This document shows, piece by piece, positions 10,916 to 60,480 of a DNA stretch of 64,000 bases. A program made the translations under genes and the position numbers. Positions within the stretch are counted from its first letter, which is position 1. Every line of letters starts with the position of its first letter. The notes beneath the pieces were generated by a model, which saw only the letters and a program-made list of their open reading frames with translations, made no database searches and was not told where the DNA came from. Origin of the DNA: Atrichornis clamosus (Eukaryota > Chordata > Aves > Passeriformes > Menuridae); contig WBMZ01012069.1 of assembly GCA_013400975.1 (NCBI GenBank), positions 49,236 through 113,235 of the forward strand. The letters are read 5' to 3'.

Positions 10916-13900
10916 CTTGTGTAAACAAAAAGGAAATACTGCCCAGTGAGTTACTGAGGCCCATTGCTTAATTGCATCTCAAATGTGAATTTTTAGTCTG
11001 CTTTACACATTGAAGTTCTAATTGTCTTGTAGTCCTACCCCTGCCAAACAGAACAGCAGTTTTCCCTGAATAAGGACTGCCTGACAGGCTGTCATATGCA
11101 TTATGTTAAATTAAGTGTATCAAAAGATAAATGGTAATATCAGCATACAATACCTATTTAGATAGCAATTTATACCAAGTAAGGAAGACATATAAGGACA
11201 AGCATCTTTTAAAGTCAGAATTGCTTCCTAGTGTAAAATCTTACAATAAAAGCAAATGCCAGAAAATTATCATTTCCTAATAGAGAAGTAACATTCTTAT
11301 TTTTTAAGATCAATTACAAAGAGAAAACTATGATAAAATGTAGTGAAACAGAGATGATACTGATTTTGTGTGGAGCATTTTACTGCTGTAGTATTTGCCA
11401 GTAAAGGAAATAGCAGAGAAAATTACTTATATTTTCTGCAATGTTTTTTTCCGTCTGGTTTCAAGCTACAGTGTCATATGGAACCTGTGACAAAAATATA
11501 CAGAAAGAGTTTCAACATAGACCAAAACAGGACTGATACAGAAAATAACGATGTGCTTTATGATACAGAAATTTCAGAAAACATTCAGATAAAACAAAAT
11601 TTCCATTTATATATTTCCCTCACATTCTACATGTATATAGAAACTGCTTATTGATAATTTCCTTTACTTGGTATGTTGTAAGCTGGTCCTGATCAAAGAG
11701 AAAAAGCACAGTTGACTCTGGATAGAAATCTTACCTAGACAGTAATCTAGCCTTTTACAAAAAAAATCTACTAAAAGGCAGTCAGATCTGGATACACAGT
11801 TGTTCTGCTCTCAGAAAGATTTGCAGAAAAGAGGTAGACTATGTGCCTCACTTCATAAAACTGGAGTAGAGAAATAGGAATGCAACTGAGTCCATTAAAA
11901 TAGTTCTGTATTTTTGTTGCTAAATTTCTTCAAATCCTTGATCCTCATTTTGAGTATGAAGAAATCTGCAAGATGAAAATATTGAAGATTCATACAGAGA
12001 GCACTGTGTTTGCAAATTCAGCACAGTAAATGCTGGTGCTCTAGATATTTATAATATTTGGAGATAATGGAACAGGATTTCTTTAAACTAAGGACTGTTA
12101 TCTAGGGGAAATTCCCACTAAAGTCTCTTCCTTCCTGTCAGGGTTTCAGCTATTCCAGTGAAAGCTCATTATTTGCAGAGATAAAGTTGAAGTCCAATAT
12201 TGTCACCAATCAAACCATCAGCCAGAGAGATTGCCTCCTGAATTCCACTTGTGCTAGAATAACATATTGTAATGAACAATGGAAAAAAGCTGCAGACTGA
12301 ATAAACAGACTGCTTTGAATTTGCTTTCACTCAGGGCAGGGGAAGATTTTATTCCTTAGTAGTGATTCTGTAAGATAGCATGGTAAAGTTTACAGGTTTT
12401 TGTTGTGTTCCCCCGGATATGCCTGTCATAAAGCCCGTTTCTCCAGCATGCTGTTCTTTTCCTTGTTCTGTTGAAGAGTCTTCAGATTACCTGCTTCTGT
12501 TTGAGAATGTCATCATCCATTCTTTCTTTTAACAATTCATCCTTATGGTCCTTGATAGTGGTTATAGTACCCATGACTGAAAAGAACTGTACGGATTCTA
12601 AGTGATGAGCTACACAGCTAGTGTTCAATCTCCCTCTAGGAGATTAATGACTCATTCCCAATAGTGAGCTGAGTAAATTGTACCCATATCTAGTTCCTGA
12701 AGTCTCAGTGAAAATCACCTTTTCTTTAACTCTTTATCTTTGTTTTTTTTAAGATACAATTTATGTACCCGACACATGATGTTTTTTCACTGAAGCTCCT
12801 TTGTGTATATCAGGACATTTATTCAGTAATACAGGTCTCTCTCTACCAAGGCAATCTTTTATCCATTTTAAGCTATGACTTCAGACTGAGAGGACATTCA
12901 TTAACTGGCAGCATTGGTGGGGTAGAGATATTTAAAACCTCTTCTACTCACGTCTCTCACCAGGGCTGAGTAGAGGCAAGGATGACCTTCTTCAGCCTGC
13001 CTGGCAATGCTCTTCCTAACGCACCCCGGAATACCACTGACCTGTTTTGCTGTGGATTGCCAGCTCTTGGTCAGCTTGGTGTACACCAATAAGGGCCCCA
13101 AGGTCCTTCTCAGCAAAGCTGGTTTCCAGCCACTCAACCCCTAGTGTGTATGGGAGCCTGGATTGTTCCTCCACAGGGGCAGGACTGTGCATGTGTCTTT
13201 GTGGAATGTCATGACATTCTTGGCTGCCCACTTCTTCACCTGGTTAGGTGAACACTGTCCTCGCTCTGAACATCAGTGCACCCCTGTGGTGTATCAGTCA
13301 CTCTTCCCAGCTTTGTGTCATCTCCAGACTTCCTGAGGGTGTGCTCTGACCTATTGTCCAGGTCCTAGGTGAAAAGGTTAAACAGTATTGGCCCCGTATC
13401 CTTGGATGGGGTATTCCACTACTGTCTGGCCTCCAGATGGATTTCAGGCCACTGATCACACAGTGAGCCCCAAGCCTGTTTATCTAACCATACTTTGTCA
13501 TCTTGTCTGTGAGGATTTAATGGAAAACTGTCAAACGCCTTGTGATGTTGAGGTAAACAACAACCACACCTCTGTCCTTGCTTATTGAATTAGTTGCCTC
13601 ATTGTGGAAAGCTGTGAGGTTTGTTAAGCATAATTTCTGCTTCATAAATCTGTGCTCTCATTATCACCTTCCCATCCTTCATGTGTCTGGAAATGGTACT
13701 CAGCCTAAGTTGCTCCACCACTTCCTCAGGGTTTGAGATGAGGCTGACCAGTCTGTCGTTCCCTGGCTCACTCTTCTTGCTCTTACTGAAAGTAGGAGTG
13801 ACATTTTCTTTCTTTTCAGTATTCAGAAGCCTCTCCCTATCACCATAAAAATAAGAAATGAGGAATGACCTTGCAATGCTATTAGTCAGCTACCTCTGCA

Positions 13901-16900
13901 CATATGGGTGCATGCCAACAAGCTCCATGGAGTTATGTGTGTCCAGTTTGTTAAAAGTTCCCTAACCTGGCTCCCCTTGAGTAAGATGCCATGGAGCCAT
14001 TAGGGTAACAGGTTTGAAATGTCTGTCACTCCAAATTCCACTTCATTGGCACACTACATGAAAATAAGCATTTCAATTTCAAAGTCTTCAAAGAGTCAGT
14101 TGCTGCCATGTTGTTTGTGTTTAGCTTGAGGGTGAGCACAGGAATGACTGCTGTTGTTCCCAGCTCATGATGGCATGGCAGTGTGCCACGCCAACCTTGG
14201 TCCCATATATTTAGGTGTACCATTATATCTCCAGGCAAACTGTATTTTTACTGCAAGCAAGAGTTAATCCTCTTGTTGGTCTTCCTGCTTCATCTTGCCT
14301 TCACTATTTTTTGTGGTGATCAGAAAAGCTTATTTTTCTTTCAGAGTCAAAAGTTCATTTTTTAATTTCTCTTAGTGGACTTAGAAGACTACAATGCAGT
14401 GTTCCTGTAAGCAATTGCACACAGGCAGAACACAGATCCTTTTTTCAGCTCTTTCTGCCTGATGACTTCAATTACGCTTACAAATGGCTCTTACTGCTGT
14501 CATGTGCTGTTTCACAATTGGAGGGACATGTTTTCAAGGTGAAGTGGTTGAAAGTTCAGGATACTTCGCTTTCCTTCTACAATCGTTGAATAAAAATACA
14601 AGGCATCATGCAGACTTTATGAAGAGGCACTAGCCATAAGAATATCTTTCTTTGAGAAGAAAGATTAAAAGCTTATGTTGTAACTGTTCTTCAAGGTATC
14701 TGCTTTGAGTAAACTTGGAAACATGTCTGATGGTGATAAATTGGGTGTGGTGGATGTAGCAACTGGGAGTGAAAACCCCTCAGATTCTGAAAGCCATCAT
14801 AAACTTGGAGTTTGCTTGAGCACTTGCACAGTGGTGAATACCAGCCAAACACCAAATGATAAATATATTGTATGTGCAGAGCAAGGCTGTGAAATGCAGG
14901 TCAGTCACTCAGAAGGGCAACTGGATTACTCCCAAATGAAAGAGTTGTCATCTTTTTCTTTTTGAGTAAAGAGGAAGGAAGCCTTTAAGCATTCATAACT
15001 ACAGAGATGATCTGAATTCAAATCACAGCTTTGATCAATCATTCATTTGGATTGACAGAATTTTGGAGCAGAGGAAAAAATGTTCTTGCTCTGACTTGCG
15101 CTCTACACTTGCAGGTTCTTCTTTCAGGAAGGAGGACTAAGTGGACAATATGCCAAATGTGTGAAATGCAAGGAAATGTTCCACATTAAAAATAAACACA
15201 AACAAAAAAAAAGACCATAAATGTAAAATTATCCACTCTTGTTTCTTCTTGTAAAGCTAATGCCTTGAAAGCTAGATTCATTTAAAGTGACTGAGTTTGA
15301 TTCACTGAGCACTGGTATCTTTGTGTCAGCCCCAAGATTTCTGCTGTGCTCCAAAGGATGTGTAAGGCACAAGGCCTCTGTCTCCAACATACAACTCAAG
15401 TTTGCCCACAAATACTGTTTCAAGTGATGTAAGGGGCACTCAGTGCTTCTTAAAATTAGGAAGAAAATATAGTAGAAATTACCAGTAGCATCAGTCACCT
15501 TACAGTTATGCATGAGAGACAAAATTCCAAATAAAACCTTCAGATTTCTAAGATTTCTACAAGTTTACCAATCCCAAATTTCAGAGAATAGGCAGGTAGA
15601 CAGCGAATTTACCACTAAGTTGTATAGAAAGCACCATTAAATTATACTAACAGTGTGAGAATAATTCAGTGGAAGGTGGTAGGTCCTACAAACAGGATAT
15701 TAAGAATGGATTTTTGTAACCTTAATGGTTGAGAACACTCCCCCTAAGATCTAATTGTCATGACCCATTTCCAGGTCCTTGGAAGCAATGGTCAGATCTT
15801 AAAACCTCACGTGTTAAGAGTATGAAATTAATCTTTATTTCTCCAAATGGCACAAACGTGAAATTTGCCTTGTTAATACCCTTTTACTTTAGGCCATCAT
15901 AATTGCTGTCCATCACTTAGGTAAATTCAATATTAATATCTTAAAGATATTTGGATATACAATATACCAGTGCCATTCAACATAAATTCACAGATTTAAT
16001 TGTCCTTCAAAATATATTGTAAAAAATTACGTAGAAAAGCAGCAGTAGTGCAGAGAAGCAAATTTTTTTGTCTTTCTGCTGACAACAGGCAGGCCATTCT
16101 AAAATATACATGAAACCTTCTTGGGAAAATACAAGTGATTCACAAAGTAGAAGTTTTCAGAGCATAGACGTTAGACAAACAGCCTTTGCTACATCAGTGA
16201 CTTTACTGATACAGAGGCCCTAAGGTACTCCTGTGTTGTTTCATCACCTGAGCTTTACCTTTGAAAAAACCTGTGATTCCCATCATATCCTGTGTTTAAT
16301 TCCATTTCAGTAAATTCATTTTCACTATCAAGGAAGACAGGAAAGCAACAGTTCCCTTTGGCTAAGGCTGTTATGTAGACTGCTCAGTATGCAGCCATTT
16401 TTCAGGCTGTGCTCTTCAGAAAATTCAAGGGAAACTTTTTTGAAAAGCAAAAATGCTGAGCAAAAAAAGTGGATCATAACTTGAGTTTGCAACCCTGAAT
16501 TGCCTTCTGAGTACGCATTTGCAGAAGCAGTAGAAAAAGCATAAAGAAAACTGCATGTCCTCAGAATGAGCTGCAGTGAAAAACAGACTCTATTACCTTT
16601 TCTAACTCACCTTAAAGTTTCTCAGAGTCACCCATTCTAATACCACGACTCCTCCACACTGTCCCATCTATATTAACATTGGCATTTACCACAGGAACCT
16701 TCACCTCCCTGCCTTTACCACTGAAGTGGTGGGGCCAGTGCTTATCCTGACTGATTAGCCCAGCAACTGCACATGTCCTCTCACTGCCCACCTGGCTACT
16801 ACCTCTCACTTCCAGGTGGTCCCAAACAGATGGCTTGGGGACAACAGTTGGCTGTGTTGCAGAGGAGAATGGGATCTGTTTCAGAAAAGAAGTTTAAACA

Positions 16901-19850
16901 CCGTCTTGTGAGCCTTTGTTTCACATTAGCTGACTGTGGTGAGTAATAATTCCTGAAGTTCCTTTACTGCCTCCTGCTAACACATATTAACATCATGTCA
17001 AGGCCAAAGTAATGGCTTGGGTCCAAAAAACATAACACAGCCAGACACTGCAAGAGGATATGTGATTTCTGCTAACACATCTACCTGACTAAAGAAGTGC
17101 AGAGTGGCATTGTTTCCTCCTCAAATATTTCCATGTGGTACAGCATATATGAATGGGTTGTGTCCTTGAGACAAGTGTGCTGCTTATCTAAAGAGGAAAG
17201 CCTGGTGTCAGGAGTTCAGGGCACTTGACATATCATAAAATTAGCCCTCAGCAAACAGAGTTATGAAAAATCATATTTAATGCTAGGGTTATATTTACAT
17301 GTTGAAAGACAGTATGTTTCCCTGCTGCAACTAATTTAAAAACTCATGCATGCTATTGTGATGGGGTTAAGATGTGAATGTTGATATGCTTGAATCAGCA
17401 GTTAACCACCAACAAAACTGATGTTTCTGAGGGGAACTCCTTTGGAACTGCATTTTGGCATCTTTCCAAGTACCTTTATGAAAGGCAAGGTGTGGTCTAT
17501 GGGGCCAAGATACAGCTACATACCCGCCTGAGGGTGTGGCAAGGGCATGCTCATTGGACAGCCTGGTAGTCAATGGCTCCGCATGCAACAGAAGTTGGAG
17601 TAACTCAGTGCCATATTTTACTCCTCGTGCCATCCTCACTTTTAGCCCCATTTCTTTTCCTGGCCATCTGGTTTTGCCAAAGGCTATTTGGAATTCTTCA
17701 GCTCATTAACAGTGAATACAGCCTGAGATTCCGGATCCTTGTTAGCTGAGGACTATTTGTTTGGTGGAGGGGACAGTTCTACTGCACTTCTGCATTGCTC
17801 ACTAAGCAGAGGGGTGTTCAGATCATACAGTTTTTAGTTCACAGGACACAAAATTGGTATGACCTCCTTTAAGAAATATTTATATTTTAATCACATGAAA
17901 TACAAGGATGAAAATATGAAAGGTAGACCTAACAAATCCTTAATATTGAGTGAGAATAATCCAGGATACTGAATTCCTTTGAATTCTGCAGTATAGAAAA
18001 AGCTTATCCTGTGATTAATTTTCACTTCAGTGGGAGCAGTAATCAAACTATGGCATTTACAAATAGACACAGACTAAAGTTTAAACATATTACATATAAC
18101 TGAGTACTTTAGTATTTGCTGAATTATAGGTGCCATTCTTTATTTCTTTGAAAATGAAATTTTGTAATGAAACACAAATCAAATACATGATCCCACTGAT
18201 GCTGGTACCCTAAGCAAATTCTGACTTGACTTAGTATGTGTCTCCTCTCTTCTGGCTTCAGCAGGCCTTTGCAACCTTCTTGTATTTGTGCAGTGCTGCA
18301 TGTTTAGGCTGTTCACTCTGTTCTGGAGATAAATAGCTACCTCGTTCTCATGGCAGATGAAAATATCAGTAGGCAAAAGTTGGTTCTTCAAAAAAGAATG
18401 AAGAGCTCACCTGGCCCATTATTCAAACTGCATAATCAGTATCAGGAGTGGTCTGCATGTATTGTTTTGTATTTAGGTGCATTTCAAATGCAGACATAGT
18501 ACATTTCTTGTCAGTGGCCTCTTTACGCCCAGGGAAGTGAGATTTAAGTGACAATTTAAAAATCCCTCTAAGCTTTCAATAGCAATCTGCAGAACCACAG
18601 CCTTGACTGAAGTTGCTTAACTCCCCTCTCCTTCCTCCCTGCTCCCCATCCCTCAACAAATCAAAAGACATTAAAAAATAATCAAGGATAGCCAAACTTA
18701 TAAGTAGGTTAAATGAACAACAAAACAGAGCTATCCACTAGATAGGAAATATGATAGGACTTAGTGTCTGGTAATGCACTAAGTATTCTGATATTGAAGG
18801 GATGTCTACCAGCAGGCTTATGAAAGCAAAGGTGCAATTGGAGTACAGATAATCACTGCTGCTTCATGTCTAAGAGTAGAAGAAGAGTAGATGTTCTCCA
18901 AAATCTAAGATGGACAAAATATATTTGTGTATTTCAGGTTGAAACCAAACCAGATAAATATCTTATATTCTGCCTCCTTTAAGCACCAAAAAGGAATTTT
19001 AGTAGTGTTTGGACCTCATACTGTGTTTTTGCACCCAGAGGGTATTTTCAGTATAAATTCCTACTTTGGCTTTCAGTTATATGGAGGGACAGGAGGACAC
19101 ACATATGGAACAGCTCTCAGTTATTGCCTTGACATCTGCTGTGGTTGTAATTCTTCTCGCCACATGGCAGTAGATCTTGGGTGTAAAGGACTTCTTCTGT
19201 TAAATCTACACTACAATCAAAGGCTAAAAGGAAATTAAGGTAGTAACAACCCATACCCCATTTCCAAAATTGTGCTGAACATTCCTTTTTCTATGTACTT
19301 CCATAGAAGTAATTCTGGGTGTTGGCATCTCAGCAGAACTACAGGACTTCCATATGCTATATTGTCATGGATCATGATTAGTCAAGTGGTAAATAAGATT
19401 ACTCTTTCTTTTCAATTCTGTTTATGTATCGGAATGCTGCCTTTCCATTTATTTAATTTATTTTTTGTGTTTTTCATTGTATTTTTGCCTTGTGTTTTGT
19501 TTTAGCTTCTGAGTTTCAAGACCTCCCTGTGTGATGTGAGCATCTTAATCCCACTGAGGTCATAATAACTCTGTGCGGGATTTGTTATTGTAACAAGGTT
19601 TCAGTCTGTTTCCAATTGTCAAATGTAAAGAAAAATTTTTTCCAGTAAGACACATGAACAAAGGGAGTAGTTTTCTGGATTGTTGGATGGCTTTGGTCTG
19701 TACTGGATTTAGCTGGCTGCTTTGTTACTGTTTTCTTCATGTTTTCACTATTGAGTGCATAATGCATTGCAGCCAGCAGCATACATGTGGATTGAATAAA
19801 TAAGGGAAAACATAATAGCACCCTGAGAAGTTAGCAGACCCGGACTTTAA
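10916..19850. other. IFT74-TEK intergenic spacer
   Basis: About 9 kb between the IFT74 poly(A) signal and the TEK promoter area. Apart from a decayed CR1 fragment (about 12,930-13,985), no gene, RNA or clear repeat was recognised. Scattered open frames of 60-100 codons, for example at 14,705-14,965 and 18,927-19,238, show no recognisable domain, splice structure or compositional signal. Confidence 0.55.
12930..13985 (-). mobile_element. CR1-type LINE fragment, decayed reverse-transcriptase region
   Basis: Antisense relic of the non-LTR retrotransposon ORF2 (reverse transcriptase), about 1 kb. Read on the minus strand, separate frames give tell-tale CR1 blocks. WLETSFAEKDLGAL lies near 13,090-13,130. 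CVRKSIARQAEEG and then LYSALVR lie near 12,960-13,030. The region around 13,300-13,360 is a damaged counterpart of the FADDTKL catalytic segment. Frameshifts and stops break it into short frames, so it is not active. The element runs from mid-RT at the right towards the C-terminus at the left, and its 3' tail is missing. Confidence 0.8.
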
Positions 19851-20302
19851 GAAGGAGATAATAACACTTTCCACCTACTGTACCTAGGTGGAGGACGTGT
19901 TGCTTGCACTCTCCCACCTACTGGAGGATGCCATCATTGTTCCTATTCTGCTGACTGTGAACAACAGCAGTCCCCTGCTTCTCCAGCAGCTACAGATAAT
20001 TGTTTTGATGTATTGCTGGATGGACGGGGTTTGCACTGCCCTGCAGTCCTGCTGATACAAAAATGCCTTTAAGATCCTGCCTTTCCCATCCTAATCTACA
20101 AAGGAAACAGGAAAAAGGAACTTAAACTCCCTGTACTCAGACAGCAATGAGAGTGTTCCAGCCTGCGCCTGTGCTCTGATTTCTTGCCTGTGACTTGTAA
20201 ACAGTGTATCATGCAGGACAAGAGTAACTGGTAAAGGTCTACGCGGAGGAGAGGATACTCCATGAGCCACTGTAAGAACTGGATGGATATACTTTGGAAA
20301 GC
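19850..20302 (+). promoter_or_regulatory. Candidate TEK promoter / 5' UTR region
   Basis: Sequence immediately upstream of the TEK start codon. It is richer in GC than the flanks and has no clear TATA box. It carries an ETS-type cluster at 20,103-20,120 (GGAAACAGGAAAAAGGAA) that includes AAACAGGAA, a FOX:ETS-like composite. Further upstream, at 19,871-19,891, is an inverted repeat of CCACCTA/TAGGTGG, i.e. paired CACCT boxes. Known TEK promoters in mammals are TATA-less and driven by ETS factors in endothelium. The transcription start cannot be placed from sequence alone. Confidence 0.45.
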
Positions 20303-57221
<36,919 letters not shown>

Positions 57222-57780
57222 GAGGGGACAAATCTTCATTCATCAGTGATGTATTGCCCAAAATTCAATCTACTGGAGCCCAAAATGTGATGTGCTGTGT
57301 AGAACTGTGTATAGCTCTAACTATATATAATACAGCAATACTGTTTTACCACAGTTATGTATGTGTATATCACACAGTAACCTCTGCCTTCACAGGCTGT
57401 TGAAGTATATATACCATTCAGAGCAGGAATAGACTGAAGTAATGAAATCTGTTACTTCATATGCACGGTTTTCTTTGTTTCCTCGTCATGTAGAAATAAT
57501 GTCTACACACATATTGTAATGCATTAGGTATTGCCATCTTAGATTTCTTTTTTTATATTTTCCAAGAGCTACTCATAGCAAAGTGGTAACTTATTGCAGT
57601 ATTCCATATGCATTTCATTGTGTTCCAAACAAAAATGCTAGGCAGTCGCAGAGCAACAATGGAAGTTGTAATCCAGTGTGCTCAACAAGGATAATTAAAA
57701 TGGACTCCTATTTGAATTCAAAAGTCAGCAAGTAGAAGTAATCTGTTCAAAAGTTCTGTTGACACTTGTAAGATATAAAG
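57222..57780 (+). other. Presumed TEK 3' UTR
   Basis: Sequence following the TEK stop. No AATAAA occurs before 58,709. The variant hexamers ATTAAA (57,694-57,699) and TATAAA (57,774-57,779) are candidates for the poly(A) signal. The true end is not visible; a further TATAAA lies at about 58,017. Confidence 0.4.
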
Positions 57781-58668
57781 CATGCTATTGCTCTTTCATT
57801 GCCCAGTGTGATAGTCAGTTTTTGCCCATTTGCAAAATATACATCTATTTCGAAATGGTTAATGCTATTGGAGACAGCCATACAGCAACTATCATGAAGC
57901 ATAGGGTTGAGGAACATACTCAATACTACATATTGTAAACCACATTTTTACAACTAGCCTGGATATACATGAGATTTATTCAATTTGTATTTCATTTAGT
58001 AATTTCACCGCATAACTATAAATTACTGCTATTATATACAAGCAGGGCTTACTTACTTTTGTTTATTTTACCCCCTCATACAGTCTGTAGTGTGGTATGG
58101 CCTCTTTAAAATATTGTACTGAAATTCTTCAAAACAGTTACAGAAAACAAGTGACAGAAACCTGCCAGAAAGATCTTTAGTCCTTAGGTAAGACAACTAG
58201 AGGCAGGATTAGCCTGAGTTTCTGCTGTCAAGTCAACCATGAGGGATTCAGTGGACTAACCCTATCCAAATTTCACATATCAGCCAACCTCATGTTTTGC
58301 ACATATATTCCCCTCATTACCCTGTGACTTACCAGCTCATAACTGTCCATCAGACCACAGTGACTTCCCAACTGGGTGCATCAGGTCATCCCCTAAGACT
58401 TGGAGAAAGATCCTTGAGACAGTACAAGATTTCCCCTTCTGATACTTACTTTGTGGTCGGGTATTTGATTGATTACAGGGTGGGGGCATCACAACAGAGT
58501 ATAGAGTAACATTAATGACATACACCTGACTGACTCAAATAGAAGCACCAAGAGCCTTTTTAAAAGGGAATAAGCCAACAAACAAAGGTGCTGAGGTGAC
58601 TTGTGTGGCCTTGAGAAAGGCAGAACTTGCACTGTAAGCCAGGTGCTAGATGTAAGCTAGGAGTTTAT

Positions 58669-59167
58669 TGTTGGGGATTAAAATAAGTTTACTTATAGAA
58701 TATTAGAAATAAATTGTGTAGGTTTAAGTTTAATTGTAACTTGCTTACAGCTTAGCATGAGTGGGCCCTGCTCAGAACTTAGTATAGGTGAACTTTAAAT
58801 GAACTGTTTATTAGCATAATGGCTAAGCAGGGGAGGAAACAGAGAAAGACTGGTTATCTTCAGATAAGGGCTGAGACCCTGGAGTGCCCCAAGGCTGCCC
58901 CAAGCTGGAAGATCAGACCAGTTAATGGCACATGAATATGGAGAAAAAATCCAATGAGGTGTTAGAATATCCCAGACCATAAATCACCATTGGACCAAGA
59001 GGAGGGTGCAGGGCATGTTATGAGTGTGTGAAGGTTGGGTGCACAGACTGTAAGGGTGTAAAGGCCCAGGGATTTCTTTGGTCAGGGTCCTTCTCTGGTG
59101 GCACCCAGCTCAAACTGAAATAAACCGACTCTGCCTTAGAACCCAGGGTCCGAACTCTTCTTTCACA
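58669..59167 (+). mobile_element. Candidate solo LTR of an endogenous retrovirus (499 bp)
   Basis: An LTR-like block bounded by TGTTGGGG at the left and TTTCACA at the right (5'-TG...CA-3'). Its flanks are TTTAT (58,664-58,668) and TTTAC (59,168-59,172), a 4-of-5 match consistent with a 5-bp target duplication. An AATAAA lies at 59,119-59,124, where a U3/R poly(A) signal would sit. No internal viral genes are adjacent, so it would be a solo LTR. The family was not identified, and the element is inferred from structure alone. Confidence 0.45.
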
Positions 59168-60404
59168 TTTACAGAGCGCACAGATTCACTGCATCAAGCG
59201 ACAACTCCAAAACAAAAAAGAGAAACAAATTCTACTATATTTTTCACAAAACACTACTTGGCCAGGGTTTTTTGAAGCGTGGGCATTACATTTAGCAGTC
59301 CAACCTTTCCACAGGTCAGGTGAATAAGAATGTACCTCCACATGTGTTTTCTAGACTTCCCGGCAAAGCTGGCTAACAACATCTGCTGGAACTATTCCAC
59401 TTTCTGCAGAGAACTTTTCGTCCAAAGAGTTTCTTGTCTCACACATTTCTAACAAGCAGGCAACTGACTATTCTGCTACTTGATGTGAACCTCTTCTTCC
59501 ATGGCAAATTTTTACATGGACCACTATGTCACATAAGTAAAGAATCAGAGAGCCATTCATCAACTCAGTAGATCTAATACTGTCTGCATTTTAAGTGTTT
59601 AAGTCTCACTGTAAATTTACGTGAAGGATACTTAAGTCTCCTTATAAATATTCTTCAAACATTCCTTTAATATTCTGGCATTCAACTTTCTAATCTGCTG
59701 TAATATTTTTTTCTTACTATTTTAGAAAATACACAAAAATCAATAACTCAAATATGCAGCTTGAGATGTCTCTATTCAGTCTATACATCACAAAAGTACT
59801 TTAGAATTAATAGAAGCTATTGGAAATATCCATTAGTTCTGTCAGATCCTCAAACAGACAAATTGCTTCTACACTTGCTTCATGCACTGGGTATCCAGGT
59901 TAAATAGCTAGATCTGTTAGTGCTGGAAAGCCCAATTTATGGAGGTAGGTGGTATATAAAAGTTTTCCACTTAACCATTAGCAGATTGTTAAATTCTGCC
60001 TTCCACAGCATAATACATCAGAACCCTCATTACTCTGGATGAAAAGTAAGGAATGTCTGAATTTAGGTAATCCACTCAATTGCTGCACTTCTCCCAGTCC
60101 TCAGAAAGGAAGCTCAAACCTGGGCTTAAGTAGTGGGGATATTGAATTCTTACATCTCTGTGGTCAGTCTGTACCTGACACAACTTCAAAGTCAAACACT
60201 GCCCATCTCTGCTACCCAAAATATAATGGTCAGGCATTTACTGAAATTAAAATACAAAATTTGTACTATTACATACATCTCATCAAAATGTGTAAAAATC
60301 TGATGGAAAGGAGTAAGACAGATGTAAGTAGTGTCCTCTCAGCAGCATCCAGTGTCAGGATGAGAAGCAGTGGGCATAAACAGAAATCTAGAAAAATGCG
60401 TTGA

Positions 60405-60480
60405 CGATGATCAAAACACTGAAGAGACTGTAGAGTCTCCAGCCTTAGAGATACTCCAACCTGACTGAGTACCAGAGAGG
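60405..60480 (+). repeat. Possible CR1 3' UTR scrap
   Basis: Text such as GAGTCTCCAGCCTTAGAGAT, then ACTCCAACCTGACTG, resembles the CR1 3' UTR on the sense strand. It is short and diverged. Confidence 0.4.

Noticed and set aside
12901..13231. Two minus-strand open frames with protein-like content
   Set aside because: They are frameshifted pieces of a CR1 reverse transcriptase.
18927..19238. 103-codon plus-strand open frame in the IFT74-TEK spacer
   Set aside because: No recognisable domain, Kozak context or splice signals, and the composition matches the surrounding non-coding DNA.
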